From Falsirhodobacter xinxiangensis (GTDB lineage: Bacteria; Pseudomonadota; Alphaproteobacteria; Rhodobacterales; Rhodobacteraceae), in contig NZ_SMYN01000017.1 in NCBI RefSeq assembly GCF_004959935.1, forward strand, positions 1-64,000: a stretch of 64,000 bases of DNA, given 5' to 3'. Position 1 is the stretch's first letter, and every line of letters begins with the position of its first letter. Position numbers and translations under genes: made by a program. The notes under the pieces are model-generated. The model did no database searches. It saw only the letters and a program-made list of their open reading frames with translations, and was not told the origin of the DNA. Below, in pieces: positions 1 through 7,877 of this stretch.

Positions 1-22
1 CCGTTCCTCATGCCGACCTTCT

Positions 23-295
23 TCAGCACCCTGCTAGGGCCCGTGCACTCACTAGCACCGAGTTTGGCAACTTGTGTAGGCCGCGCTCGTACCCTTCGTA
101 GGTCGATGGCTTGAGGCCAACGCCGATGGCAAACTGGCGCTGTGTAAGGCCAAGGCGCCAGCGGATCTGCTCCAGTTCCTTGCGACCGTCTGATTCGAAC
201 TTTGGCTTCTTCTTCGGGTTTTTCACCGTCTTCCCCCATCGCGAGTTCGGTGCATCGGAGGAGACTATCGAGAAAATTTTGGTTTTCACCAACAT
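23..295 (-). CDS. Xre-family helix-turn-helix protein
   Basis: A 90-residue protein. Its second half (about residues 38-90) reads as an Xre/Cro-type helix-turn-helix: a helix starting at KELEQIRWRLGLTQ, then a QFAIGVGLKPSTYEGYE recognition unit. The first ~35 residues are basic and lysine-rich and probably unstructured. It is divergent from the Ner-like gene at 460, so the 164 bases between them probably carry both promoters and operators. Small Xre regulators are common beside Tn7-like transposition genes, where they control tns expression; that role is inferred here. The ATG at 295 is the only start I could justify. The gene could instead be the antitoxin half of a toxin-antitoxin pair whose partner lies beyond the window edge. 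Confidence 0.6.
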   Translation of the reverse strand: MLVKTKIFSIVSSDAPNSRWGKTVKNPKKKPKFESDGRKELEQIRWRLGLTQRQFAIGVGLKPSTYEGYERGLHKLPNSVLVSARALAGC

Positions 296-459
296 ACTGA
301 GTCTCGGTCGTGAATCTCATCTTTCCGACCAGAATCCGACCAAGTGCGAAGCCCAAGGAGGATCAAGGTAGCGCATTCAAAGGCTTGCCAAGCCTAGTCT
401 TGGGGCTTTGAGTTTGGATTACGGTCACTGCCGAAGTATCAGCGAGAGCCCGAGAACCG
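296..459. promoter_or_regulatory. Divergent promoter region of the two HTH genes
   Basis: This 164-base gap separates two divergently transcribed DNA-binding genes. It contains a short tandem similarity, CCGACCAGAAT followed by CCGACCAAG (about 326-345), and an imperfect dyad in which CCAAG and CTTGG flank CCTAGT (about 389-404). These are reasonable operator candidates for the flanking regulators, but no promoter hexamers stand out. TnsB-binding repeats of a transposon end would also be expected upstream of tnsA. I could not identify a repeated ~20-base motif with confidence. Confidence 0.3.
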
Positions 460-693
460 ATGTTCAGAGATCAAAAATCAGCCTTCGAGCAGCATGAACG
501 ACTGAAGGCGGAGCTACGCATACGTGGCACGTCGCTGGCGCAGATCGGACGCGAATTGGGCATATCCGGCTCGTCGATGTCGCTTGTGGGCCTTGGAAAG
601 CACCGATCCAGACGGATCGAGCGGGCGATCGCGGATGCTCTCGGGACGACGCCGGAAGAGCTCTATCCGGAACGCTACAGGGGAGGAGAATGA
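460..693 (+). CDS. Ner/Nlp-like winged helix-turn-helix regulator
   Basis: A 77-residue protein resembling the Ner (phage Mu) / Nlp (SfsB) family of small DNA-binding proteins. Residues ~13-50 hold the helix-turn-helix: 'ERLKAELRIRGTSLAQIGRE', then a GISGSSMSLV turn and recognition helix. They are followed by a family-typical tail, IERAIADALGTTPEELYPERY, which I recognise from Nlp proteins. In Mu-like and Tn7-like elements such proteins repress the transposition operon. Here it sits 214 bases upstream of tnsA on the same strand, with a terminator-like hairpin between, so a regulatory role over tns is likely but inferred. Confidence 0.75.
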   Translation: MFRDQKSAFEQHERLKAELRIRGTSLAQIGRELGISGSSMSLVGLGKHRSRRIERAIADALGTTPEELYPERYRGGE

Positions 694-714
694 ATGGGTT
701 AGATCCAGAAGTTT

Positions 715-749
715 AAAAGGCCCCGAGGGCTGGCACCCTCAAGGCCTTT
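715..749 (+). terminator. Hairpin terminator after the Ner-like gene
   Basis: A stem-loop starts 22 bases after the Ner-like stop codon. GAGGG (725-729) pairs with CCCTC (736-740) around the loop CTGGCA. An outer GGCC/GGCC stem (719-722 with 743-746) is separated by a CC/AA mismatch and flanked by AAAA and TTT. The shape fits a bidirectional intrinsic terminator or attenuator between the regulator and tnsABC. Confidence 0.55.
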
Positions 750-794
750 CGAGATGTAGTCGAGTGAGACCCGCTACGTCTCCAATCATGACCC

Positions 795-839
795 AACCGG
801 AAGCGTCGGTCAATCTCACAGTTTAGCTGTGGGCCGGTT
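795..839 (+). promoter_or_regulatory. Second leader hairpin upstream of tnsA
   Basis: AACCGG (795-800) can pair with CCGGTT (834-839), and inside it CACAG (817-821) pairs with CTGTG (827-831). The downstream arm runs into TTTTC, so it could act as a weak terminator or attenuator. It is one of three consecutive hairpins in the untranslated leader of the tns operon. Confidence 0.4.
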
Positions 840-864
840 TTCATCACCCTCATGAAAGGAGCCT

Positions 865-895
865 CCCTGTCGTCGTCAGCGCGGCGACGACAGGG
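865..895 (+). promoter_or_regulatory. Perfect 11-bp inverted repeat just before tnsA
   Basis: CCCTGTCGTCG (865-875) and its exact complement CGACGACAGGG (885-895) flank a 9-base loop, ending 11 bases before the tnsA ATG at 907. The only good ribosome-binding sequence, AAAGGAG (855-861), lies on the far side of this hairpin. The structure could therefore control tnsA translation, or as DNA it could be an operator for the Ner-like or Xre-like protein. A 20-codon reading frame (852-914) also spans the hairpin and overlaps the tnsA start. Confidence 0.5.
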
Positions 896-906
896 CCTAA
901 ACCATC

Positions 907-1590
907 ATGCATGACGAAGTTCCCTATCAACCGCCGCGACGTAGCAGGGCGACCCGCAGCTTCGCAGCGCGATCGAAATCCAGCGCGCGCGGCTTTCTCT
1001 TTGCCCATTTGCCGGCACAGGAGCGCCCGCGCCAAATCATCTATGAAAGCAACCTTGAACGGCGGGTGCTGCTGACCTTTCTGGCTCGGCCGGATCTCGC
1101 TGACATCTGGGATCAGCCGCCAGCAATTCAGTATGTGAGTGGTACCGGCGCACTCCGGCAGCATACCCCTGATTTTCTCGCCACCTTGCGAACAGGGGTC
1201 AGGTTGGCAATTGCTGTGAAGCCTTTGCCCTCGGTGGAGCGACTGCGCTTCAAGGAGGAACTTTCATTCGTCCGCATTGGGATGTCGCCCGCTTATGCTG
1301 ACGACCTTCTGCTGGTGACCGATGCCGATCTCAATGATGCGGCGGTGCGGAACGCTGAGTTGCTGCACATCGCACGGCAGACGGTGGACGCAGACGCTCG
1401 GCAGGCGATCAGCGAAATGCTGGCTGGTCTTGCCGCTGCAAAAACCGTTGCGGACATCCTAGCGGAAAGTGGTCTCGCGCACCGTGGCTGGGCCGCGCTC
1501 ATCTGCGCGATCCATGAGGGTGAGGCAGGGATCGATCCGGGCCGCAGGATCGGCAGCCAGACCCTCCTTTATCCGCGAGGTGGCAAATGA
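907..1590 (+). CDS. tnsA: TnsA-like transposon endonuclease
   Basis: A 227-residue TnsA-family PD-(D/E)xK endonuclease. In Tn7 this subunit cuts the 5' strands at the element's ends, so that with TnsB the transposon is fully excised (cut-and-paste). The restriction-like core is visible at residues ~46-106: an acidic residue in YESNLERRV (E47 or E51), D89 in HTPDF, and K105 in IAVKP, matching the E...D...K set of TnsA. It is the first gene of a tnsA-tnsB-tnsC-tniQ operon, and its stop overlaps the tnsB start as ATGA. No Shine-Dalgarno lies at the usual spacing, because an 11-bp hairpin intervenes. The catalytic set looks intact, which predicts cut-and-paste rather than replicative transposition. 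Confidence 0.9.
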   Translation: MHDEVPYQPPRRSRATRSFAARSKSSARGFLFAHLPAQERPRQIIYESNLERRVLLTFLARPDLADIWDQPPAIQYVSGTGALRQHTPDFLATLRTGVRLAIAVKPLPSVERLRFKEELSFVRIGMSPAYADDLLLVTDADLNDAAVRNAELLHIARQTVDADARQAISEMLAGLAAAKTVADILAESGLAHRGWAALICAIHEGEAGIDPGRRIGSQTLLYPRGGK

Positions 1591-3683
1591 ACCATCCGCT
1601 TGTTGGTCCAATCGATGCGGTACGCATCAAAGGGCAGGTGTTCGCCTTCATTGCTGCCGATGAAGCCGGAGGACGTCTCGTCCCGCTTGGAGGTAGCGCG
1701 GAAGAACTTCACGTTACCACTGACGAATTGAATGCAATCCTGCAGTCAGAAACCGCTTGGATCGAGCACCGCTACTTCGGCCAAGGGCAGGCGAGGCGCC
1801 GGGCCGTTGCCGGGCATCAGGTTCTGACGACGCTTCCAGCCGCAGAACGCGATCTTATCATGTGGAAGGTCTGCTGCTGCGAGGTGTTTCTTGCCGCTGA
1901 ACGAGACGGTGAGGTCAGTCGTACCGATGTGAGCTATGCAGCGTTCCTTCCAGTGTATCAGCTGCGTGTTCAGGAGCACAGTTCTCGGAGCGCGAACAGA
2001 TCTGGCGGCAGGGCGGGAGATTTACTGAATCATCGCAAACCACCAAGTCTCCGCAGTCTCTTGATTTGGGTGCGCATTTGGGAGCGGCACAAGGATCCCC
2101 TCCTGCTGTTGAAGAGGTCGCGATACGCGGGGCGCAATGCCGCTCGGTTGGGGACGCATGAGGATCAGGTCATCCTGTCTTGTCTCCCGAACTATCTCCA
2201 CCCGAACCGACCGTCGCAATCGCATGTGGTTCAGGATGTTCACGCCGAAGTCCGCAGGCAAAATGCCCTCAGGTCGATACAAGGGCTGCCGCCGCTGAGA
2301 ATGCCGTCAGCCAGTTCGGTCCGCAGGCGAATTTTGACGTTGAGCCGGTTCGAGGTCACGGCATCCAGGGAAGGTCTTGCCGTTGCAAAAGAGCGTTATG
2401 GCCCAGTGGGCCGGGGCCTTGATGTCGAAGTCCCTCTCGAGCGAGTGGAAATGGACGAGTGGAAGGTTGATCTCATCTCTGTCCTTGAGGCCGCAGGGGT
2501 CGAGCCGACACCAGATCAGCGCAGGGAGATGGCACTCGGCCGCTACTTCCTTTGTGTCGCGATCGACTGCGCAACTCGGTGCGTTTTGGGAATCAAGCTC
2601 GCGGATAGTGCGTCGACACCGGACGCGCTTGCTACCTTATGGCTGGCACTCATCGACAAAAGCGAGATGGCGCGCGCCCTCGGCTGCCGTGCCGGCTGGC
2701 ACCAGTCTGGCCATATCGCGCAGATTGTCGTTGATAATGGCAGCTCATTCGTCAGTTCCGAGTTCAAGGCAGCCGTTGCCGATCTTGGAATAGGCTACGA
2801 TGTTATGCCCGCAGGCGTCCCGAAGCTTCGCGGACGGATTGAGCGCATGATGCGAACCTTTGCACAGAACATGATGCCCTTCATGACCGGGAGGACGTTC
2901 TCCAATCCGGTCGAAAGGGGGGCTTATCCCTCAGAAGCCTATGCCGTGCATACGGCGCAAGATCTTGTCGACGCCTTCGTGCGCTACATCGTGGATCATT
3001 ACCATCAGCGCGAACATCAAGGGCTGGACTACAACAGTCCCGCTCAGGTTTGGGAGGCCGCTGCCAAGATCTACCCGGTGCCGCCTGCGCCAAATCGACA
3101 TGTGCTTCGCGCGATACTCGGGTTGGAGGTTCAGAGGAGGTCTGGCAGGCATGGTATCCAGCTGATGAAGCTGCGCTATCATTCGGAAACGCTCGCCCGT
3201 CACTTCGAACGTATTGGCGGTGAAGATATGCTACTGCGTGTCGATCCAGAGGATCTAGGGCACATCTCCTGCTGGATGGATGGTGCCTGGCATGTGCTTG
3301 CCTGCACCAGCGCCGACATGCGCGGCGTGTCGGTGGACAGCTGGACGAGGGCGGTGCTGGAGGCTTACCAAAGCAACCGATCCGCCGCGCGGTCCGGACA
3401 GATACTCGTTGACGATGCAGTTCTTGGCCTGCGGGCAACTGATGAAGCCGCGCGCACGCGGTCTCGGCTGGGCCCAATTAACCTGAGAGCTGAAGATTTG
3501 GACCGGGCAGACCGTAACCTTCTCCTCGGGGTACGTTTCGGTGATGCACAGGACGAGGTTGCGGATCGTCGAAAGCTCCCCGGTCACGCAGTCATGTTGA
3601 AACCCTCGCGAGCGCAGGAGCCCCCTCTGCCGTCAGATGATGGCGGCGACGAGGTTGATTGGAGATTTAGCGATGATCAATGA
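1587..3683 (+). CDS. tnsB: TnsB/TniA-type DDE transposase
   Basis: A 698-residue transposase of the TnsB/TniA/MuA class, which binds the end repeats and joins the 3' ends to target DNA. The integrase (rve) core shows the complete DDE triad: D290 in VEMDEWKVD, D383 in VVDNGSSF and E419 in LRGRIERMM. The last two are separated by 35 residues as in retroviral-type integrases. Upstream (~200-260) lie helix-turn-helix DNA-binding modules. Downstream (~500-600) is a Mu-transposase C-terminal beta-barrel-like region, and the C-terminal ~50 residues, rich in charge and proline, probably contact TnsC. The start ATG overlaps the tnsA stop, and the end overlaps the tnsC start by 11 bases, so the operon is translationally coupled. 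Confidence 0.93.
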   Translation: MNHPLVGPIDAVRIKGQVFAFIAADEAGGRLVPLGGSAEELHVTTDELNAILQSETAWIEHRYFGQGQARRRAVAGHQVLTTLPAAERDLIMWKVCCCEVFLAAERDGEVSRTDVSYAAFLPVYQLRVQEHSSRSANRSGGRAGDLLNHRKPPSLRSLLIWVRIWERHKDPLLLLKRSRYAGRNAARLGTHEDQVILSCLPNYLHPNRPSQSHVVQDVHAEVRRQNALRSIQGLPPLRMPSASSVRRRILTLSRFEVTASREGLAVAKERYGPVGRGLDVEVPLERVEMDEWKVDLISVLEAAGVEPTPDQRREMALGRYFLCVAIDCATRCVLGIKLADSASTPDALATLWLALIDKSEMARALGCRAGWHQSGHIAQIVVDNGSSFVSSEFKAAVADLGIGYDVMPAGVPKLRGRIERMMRTFAQNMMPFMTGRTFSNPVERGAYPSEAYAVHTAQDLVDAFVRYIVDHYHQREHQGLDYNSPAQVWEAAAKIYPVPPAPNRHVLRAILGLEVQRRSGRHGIQLMKLRYHSETLARHFERIGGEDMLLRVDPEDLGHISCWMDGAWHVLACTSADMRGVSVDSWTRAVLEAYQSNRSAARSGQILVDDAVLGLRATDEAARTRSRLGPINLRAEDLDRADRNLLLGVRFGDAQDEVADRRKLPGHAVMLKPSRAQEPPLPSDDGGDEVDWRFSDDQ

Positions 3684-4617
3684 CTCCGCATCGCGGGAAA
3701 TCATACAGGACCTTCAAGGCGCCTTCATCCCAAACGAGGCTTTCAGCGAACTGCAGTCGCTCTTTGAGACCCTCTTCGAGCAGCGCCGCGCCGATCTTGC
3801 GCAGGGAAGGCTGACCAACGTACGCAGCATTGCATTGGTTGGTGGCTCAGGTAGCGGAAAGTCGACGCTGATCCGACACCTTTGCAGCCTGCGCGAAGAC
3901 CTGATCGTGAGCGATGATGGCATCTGCGAATTCGTGTCTCAACTGGTGCCATCACCCGCAACAATGAAGTTCGTTGGGACAGCGATCCTCCATGCTCTCG
4001 GCTACCCGTTGGCGCGGGACAAATCTGCCCCTGTGATATGGGGCATGGTTGCGGATCAACTTCATCGGCGGAGAACGCTCTTCCTCCATCTGGATGAGGC
4101 GCAGGATCTGGCGCGCTTTCAGACGGATCGTGAACGGCAATCAGTGGTGAACACGCTGAAATCGATGATGGAGAACCGGACATGGCCGGTCAGCCTGATC
4201 CTTTCCGGCACGCCTGATCTGAAAAAGATTATCAATCAGGATCCACAGCTGGCCCGCCGCATCTATCCCGTGGAAATTCCTCGCCTCTCGGTGCCGCGGC
4301 ATGTGCGCGCTGTTGTCTCGCTCACGCAGCAATATGCCAAGCGCGGCACCTTATCTCAGCAACCGGAACTCGCAAACGAGGAGTTTGCGCGCCGATTGCT
4401 GCATGCGGGGGACTACGAATTCGGTCTTGTGGCAGAGATCATTGTACAAGCGATCTGCCATGCCCTCCGCGCTCGTGGCCCAGGCGACCGGCTTGAACTG
4501 GATGACTTCCGCCGTGCCTATAAGCTCCGTACAGGCGCAATCATGGGCCTGAACCCGTTCGTTGTCGAAGATTTCGAGCGGATCAACGTCCGACTCGTGC
4601 TGGAGGACATTCGATAA
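3673..4617 (+). CDS. tnsC: TnsC/TniB-type AAA ATPase
   Basis: A 314-residue AAA+ ATPase of the TnsC/TniB family, which polymerises on target DNA and relays target choice from TniQ/TnsD to the TnsAB transposase. Walker A is at residues 57-65 (GGSGSGKST), Walker B at ~137-145 (FLHLDEAQD), and a sensor-I-like LILSGTPD follows. The start at 3673 was preferred over the upstream ATG at 3637 because GGAG precedes it by 8 bases and the overlap with tnsB is then short. Its stop overlaps the next start as TAATG. The length is near that of TniB and shorter than the 555 residues of Tn7 TnsC, so TnsA/TnsB-binding extensions are reduced. Confidence 0.92.
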   Translation: MINDSASREIIQDLQGAFIPNEAFSELQSLFETLFEQRRADLAQGRLTNVRSIALVGGSGSGKSTLIRHLCSLREDLIVSDDGICEFVSQLVPSPATMKFVGTAILHALGYPLARDKSAPVIWGMVADQLHRRRTLFLHLDEAQDLARFQTDRERQSVVNTLKSMMENRTWPVSLILSGTPDLKKIINQDPQLARRIYPVEIPRLSVPRHVRAVVSLTQQYAKRGTLSQQPELANEEFARRLLHAGDYEFGLVAEIIVQAICHALRARGPGDRLELDDFRRAYKLRTGAIMGLNPFVVEDFERINVRLVLEDIR

Positions 4618-6425
4618 TGCGGTTGGGATTACGCCTTCCCCTGATCGACGGGGAGATGCCTAGTTCCTTCGTGTCGCGCCTTGCTCGCCTTCACGGGACG
4701 AACCCTCGCGATTTCTGCTCGGATATGGGGCTGCAATGGCCCCATGTCTGCTCGGCCCATACTGAGCAGTTGGCACATCTGGCGAAGCTTGCTGATGTGA
4801 GTGAGGCTCAGCTCATCCGTTGGAGCGGGCCATTGCTCAGCCCGTGTCGATATCAGGTCGGGGAGGAGATCGCGAGTACGGGGGTGTTCCGACGCGCCGT
4901 AACGCGCATCTGCCCCCGCTGTGTGCACGAGGCTCAAGCAGCAGGTCTTCGTTATGGCCCGTTCCAGCGTATCGAATGGCTGGTCCTCAGCATTGGTGTT
5001 TGTCTAGACCACGGCACAGCTTTGCTGAGACTCCCGAACGCGGGACATGCGCATGACACCTATGATCTTATGGCTCAGATCAAGCGTCATCATGGGGTGA
5101 TCCGCGAGGCGGCGGCGGCAGAGGGGTTCGACCCTATGACAGCTTTCGAACGTTATGTGGTTCGGCGGATCCAAGGACAGGCTCTGCCAGATTGGTTGTC
5201 TACATTGGAGCTGCAACATCTTCATCGAGGATGTCTGACATTTGGCTCCGCCCTTCTGTTCGGGTCTGCCTCGAACAGCGCAACGCTCGATGCAGCACAA
5301 AGCAGGGCGGCTTTGGATAAAGGATACAGTGCATTGCAGAGCCCGGCTCAACTGCTGGCAGCACTTTCGCAGCTCAAGGAGGCGTATCGAACGGAACGCC
5401 CGTATTTTTCGACCGACATGGGCGAATTCTACACTTGGCTGAAAGAGGAGGTCGAAGAACCCAAGCTCGAAGAGCTACGCCAGGTCCTGCGTACGTTCAT
5501 CGTCGAAAACTATCCGTTGCGCCCCGGTGCAATGATCTTGGGCAGGGAAGTCCTTGCAGGTAAGCGCATGACATTCGGAGATGCTCGGCAGGTTTCTGGC
5601 ATTGCTCGTGCGAGGATGGAGATTGCCTTACGACATTTACATGGAGCGGGACCGGCCAGCGCCACAGTGATTTCTGACGTAAAAGCTGATGATATTAGCG
5701 CGGTAAATGATTTCTGGGCGGGCCTCTGCAATCTCAAGGACGCGGCAAATGCGTTGGGCGTGCACCCGGCGCAGATGAAGAGCCTTATCGACGCTGGCGT
5801 GCTCGAGGCCGTCCGCCTGAAGTCCGCCCTACGATATGTAACCAAGGCCTCTATGGAGGCGGTGTTGAAACAGATCGATGCTTTGCCCGTCGATCACGCG
5901 AGCAAGGAGATCCTGCCAATCTCAGAGTTCAGCCAAAGCCGCTGCATTTCCATGGCCAAGGTGTTGAAAGCCGTGCAGGACGGCGAAATCAGGCATGTAT
6001 ACCGGAGTCGCGAACTCACCGGGATCAGGTCCATTCTGATCGATAATGAGGAATCGCCGATCCGGCAGCGGCGGAGGCACCAAGCGGACATGTCGATTGC
6101 AGAAGTCGCTGAGCATCTTCAGATTAGGCCGTCCAGCATCCGTGAGCTTCGTGATTCTGGTTATCTGGAGCAGGTGCATCGGAAGAATCCCGATACCAAC
6201 CATCGACGAGCCTTCATCACGATCGGAAGTATCGTAAGGTTCGAAGCGGAGTATGAGACCTTGGGTCAGATGGCGGCACGTATCGGCGGTCGTCCCATGC
6301 ATCTGGCGAAGCGTCTCGACGAAGATGGTGTCACGCCCCTTCCCACCAAGGGGCGCTTGGTCCGAGCTTACATTCGCGAAGCGTTCCTAAGCGAGGCGGC
6401 AAAGTTTCCAAGCCAAGCCAGTTAG
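4617..6425 (+). CDS. tniQ: Long TniQ/TnsD-type target-selection protein
   Basis: A 602-residue TniQ-family protein. Residues 1-~150 form the TniQ domain with a zinc-binding set C99-P-R-C102 and C129-L-D-H132. The rest is much longer than the ~400-residue TniQ of CRISPR-associated elements. It contains several helix-turn-helix-like modules, around LKDAANALGVHPAQMKSL (~375), MSIAEVAEHLQIRPSSI (~493) and LGQMAARIGGRPMHL (~550). That layout is the TnsD type, which reads a specific chromosomal attachment site. The target is not in the window and cannot be named. The gene closes the tns operon, with 1-base overlap to tnsC, and faces the convergent hsdS gene. No cas genes or spacers are nearby. Confidence 0.88.
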   Translation: MRLGLRLPLIDGEMPSSFVSRLARLHGTNPRDFCSDMGLQWPHVCSAHTEQLAHLAKLADVSEAQLIRWSGPLLSPCRYQVGEEIASTGVFRRAVTRICPRCVHEAQAAGLRYGPFQRIEWLVLSIGVCLDHGTALLRLPNAGHAHDTYDLMAQIKRHHGVIREAAAAEGFDPMTAFERYVVRRIQGQALPDWLSTLELQHLHRGCLTFGSALLFGSASNSATLDAAQSRAALDKGYSALQSPAQLLAALSQLKEAYRTERPYFSTDMGEFYTWLKEEVEEPKLEELRQVLRTFIVENYPLRPGAMILGREVLAGKRMTFGDARQVSGIARARMEIALRHLHGAGPASATVISDVKADDISAVNDFWAGLCNLKDAANALGVHPAQMKSLIDAGVLEAVRLKSALRYVTKASMEAVLKQIDALPVDHASKEILPISEFSQSRCISMAKVLKAVQDGEIRHVYRSRELTGIRSILIDNEESPIRQRRRHQADMSIAEVAEHLQIRPSSIRELRDSGYLEQVHRKNPDTNHRRAFITIGSIVRFEAEYETLGQMAARIGGRPMHLAKRLDEDGVTPLPTKGRLVRAYIREAFLSEAAKFPSQAS

Positions 6426-6527
6426 GATGTGCGCGCTGCTGGGAGAAACGCATCTAACCGCCTGGAGCGGGATGACTGCACTATCTCGGAACAATTAGAA
6501 CCTTAACCTATGTCCGAATCCCGGTCA

Positions 6528-7877
6528 TCAAGTTTTTGTCCTTCGAGTGCCATTTCTATTGGGGGCGGAGGACCGGGATTGGCGTATGCGCGTGAGGAGG
6601 GCTTCCGCGGGTTCGTCTTCGGGGTCCTGAGGGACCAGTTCTCCGCGGAAGGCCTTGGCCAGCAGGCGCTCGTCGAGCCGGTCGAGAAGATGGGCGGCGC
6701 GGCTGGCCTCATCGGTCATCCGGTCGATGCGAGCGAATGCGGCTTCGATACGGCGGACTATTTCGGCCTGTTCTTCGCGCTCCGGCAGCAAGAGCGGGAG
6801 CCTTTCTACATCTCCTCGGCGGACCGAAGGAACGGTGGTCGCGACCGAAAAAGGAGCGAGGTCAACCGTGTGCATGAAGAGAAACAAAAATTCCCTAGAA
6901 ATTCGGCTCTCGTCAGGCCTAAGCGCCATACAGTTGTTGTCGAGTATTGTATCTTGTTGGAGGAGCGCGCGTCGGTTCAATTTCAGCGCCTCTCCGATCT
7001 TTGCGAATGCTGTCGATCCCGCGGAAGCAGGCCGTGCGCGCATATCTTTAAGATCGGCTTCATCGACATAATTTACAGCATACGAGAGACGTCCGCGATG
7101 GGCTTTCACGGCATTGCTCAAGTCACTTACTTTAGCGAAGGGGAACCGCCCCTCTATCTTACCTTGGAACTTCTTCGGAAAGCCGTAGCCTGAGAGAATC
7201 GTAGCCACATCGCCGACAACGGTTTTGGTAAGGTGATACTTGTGCGCATCACGCCAGTTTTCTGTGAGATGCCCAGAGAATGCGGCATCTAGAATCGCTT
7301 GCTTGGCGCGGGTGGCGAGTTTGGTGGTGCGGGCGAGGTGGTCGCGCGCGGCGGCCGAGCGCGTCGAGAGCCGGTCCAGCGTCGCCACGATCCGCCGTTG
7401 CTCGGGGAGTGGGGGGATGGGGAGCTCACGCTCTTCTAAGAATAGTTTCGGCACACGGCGTTGGCCGACGGCTCCAGTCATGGCTCCTTCCGCATCAGCA
7501 CGGAATGACTTTTGCCGCAGGTACCGCCAAATGTATTCGGCGCTGACCACCTCGGTGGGCCGCAGGACATGAAACTCCGTCGACCCGCAGGCAAGGCCGT
7601 TTGTCAGGTTGCGAGCGATCGCTGTCTTTCCGTTTTCCATGCAGGGAGTGATCTTTGCGAAGATCACGTCGCCTTCCGCAAAGTGGGTGAACCCCTTCCA
7701 AACATCAGAAAGCGGTTTCACTCGATGCGCGGTGATCGCACCCAGATGCTCGTCAACCGATGGCATGGGAATGAAGCTGACCTCCACCTGCCGGTTGATC
7801 TTAGGGTCGTGCTTCGGGTTGATGACGAAAACATCCTTAATTGGGGCCGTCGTCCAAATTTCCGGGAGATCACTCAT
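6528..7877 (-). CDS. hsdS: Type I restriction-modification specificity subunit
   Basis: A 449-residue HsdS, the DNA-recognition subunit of a type I restriction-modification complex. It shows the two-fold layout: target-recognition domain 1 (~1-155), ending in the typical LPIPPLPEQRRIVATLD, then a coiled conserved region (~165-215). Target-recognition domain 2 (~220-385) ends in LLLPEREEQAEIVRRIE, and a second helical region carries DRLDERLLAKAFRGELVPQ. The start at 7877 overlaps the hsdM stop as ATGA; a longer reading frame upstream is only hsdM in another frame. The part encoding domain 2 (about 6740-7220) is visibly richer in A and T than its surroundings, suggesting domain exchange. Confidence 0.93.
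   Translation of the reverse strand: MSDLPEIWTTAPIKDVFVINPKHDPKINRQVEVSFIPMPSVDEHLGAITAHRVKPLSDVWKGFTHFAEGDVIFAKITPCMENGKTAIARNLTNGLACGSTEFHVLRPTEVVSAEYIWRYLRQKSFRADAEGAMTGAVGQRRVPKLFLEERELPIPPLPEQRRIVATLDRLSTRSAAARDHLARTTKLATRAKQAILDAAFSGHLTENWRDAHKYHLTKTVVGDVATILSGYGFPKKFQGKIEGRFPFAKVSDLSNAVKAHRGRLSYAVNYVDEADLKDMRARPASAGSTAFAKIGEALKLNRRALLQQDTILDNNCMALRPDESRISREFLFLFMHTVDLAPFSVATTVPSVRRGDVERLPLLLPEREEQAEIVRRIEAAFARIDRMTDEASRAAHLLDRLDERLLAKAFRGELVPQDPEDEPAEALLTRIRQSRSSAPNRNGTRRTKT

Noticed and set aside
50-82. Similarity between about 50-82 and 16843-16877 (CTAG...GAG..TGGCAACTT..TAGG) considered as paired Tn7-like end repeats
   Set aside because: The two copies are in the same, not inverted, orientation. 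The left one lies inside the Xre-like coding sequence, and only nine bases match without gaps.
1-6527. CRISPR-associated transposon
   Set aside because: No cas genes and no repeat-spacer array are present, and TniQ is of the long TnsD type.
6510-7193. Plus-strand open frames opposite hsdS, hsdM and hsdR
   Set aside because: They are antisense shadows of the convincing type I restriction genes, with low-complexity or atypical residue composition and no homology I recognise.
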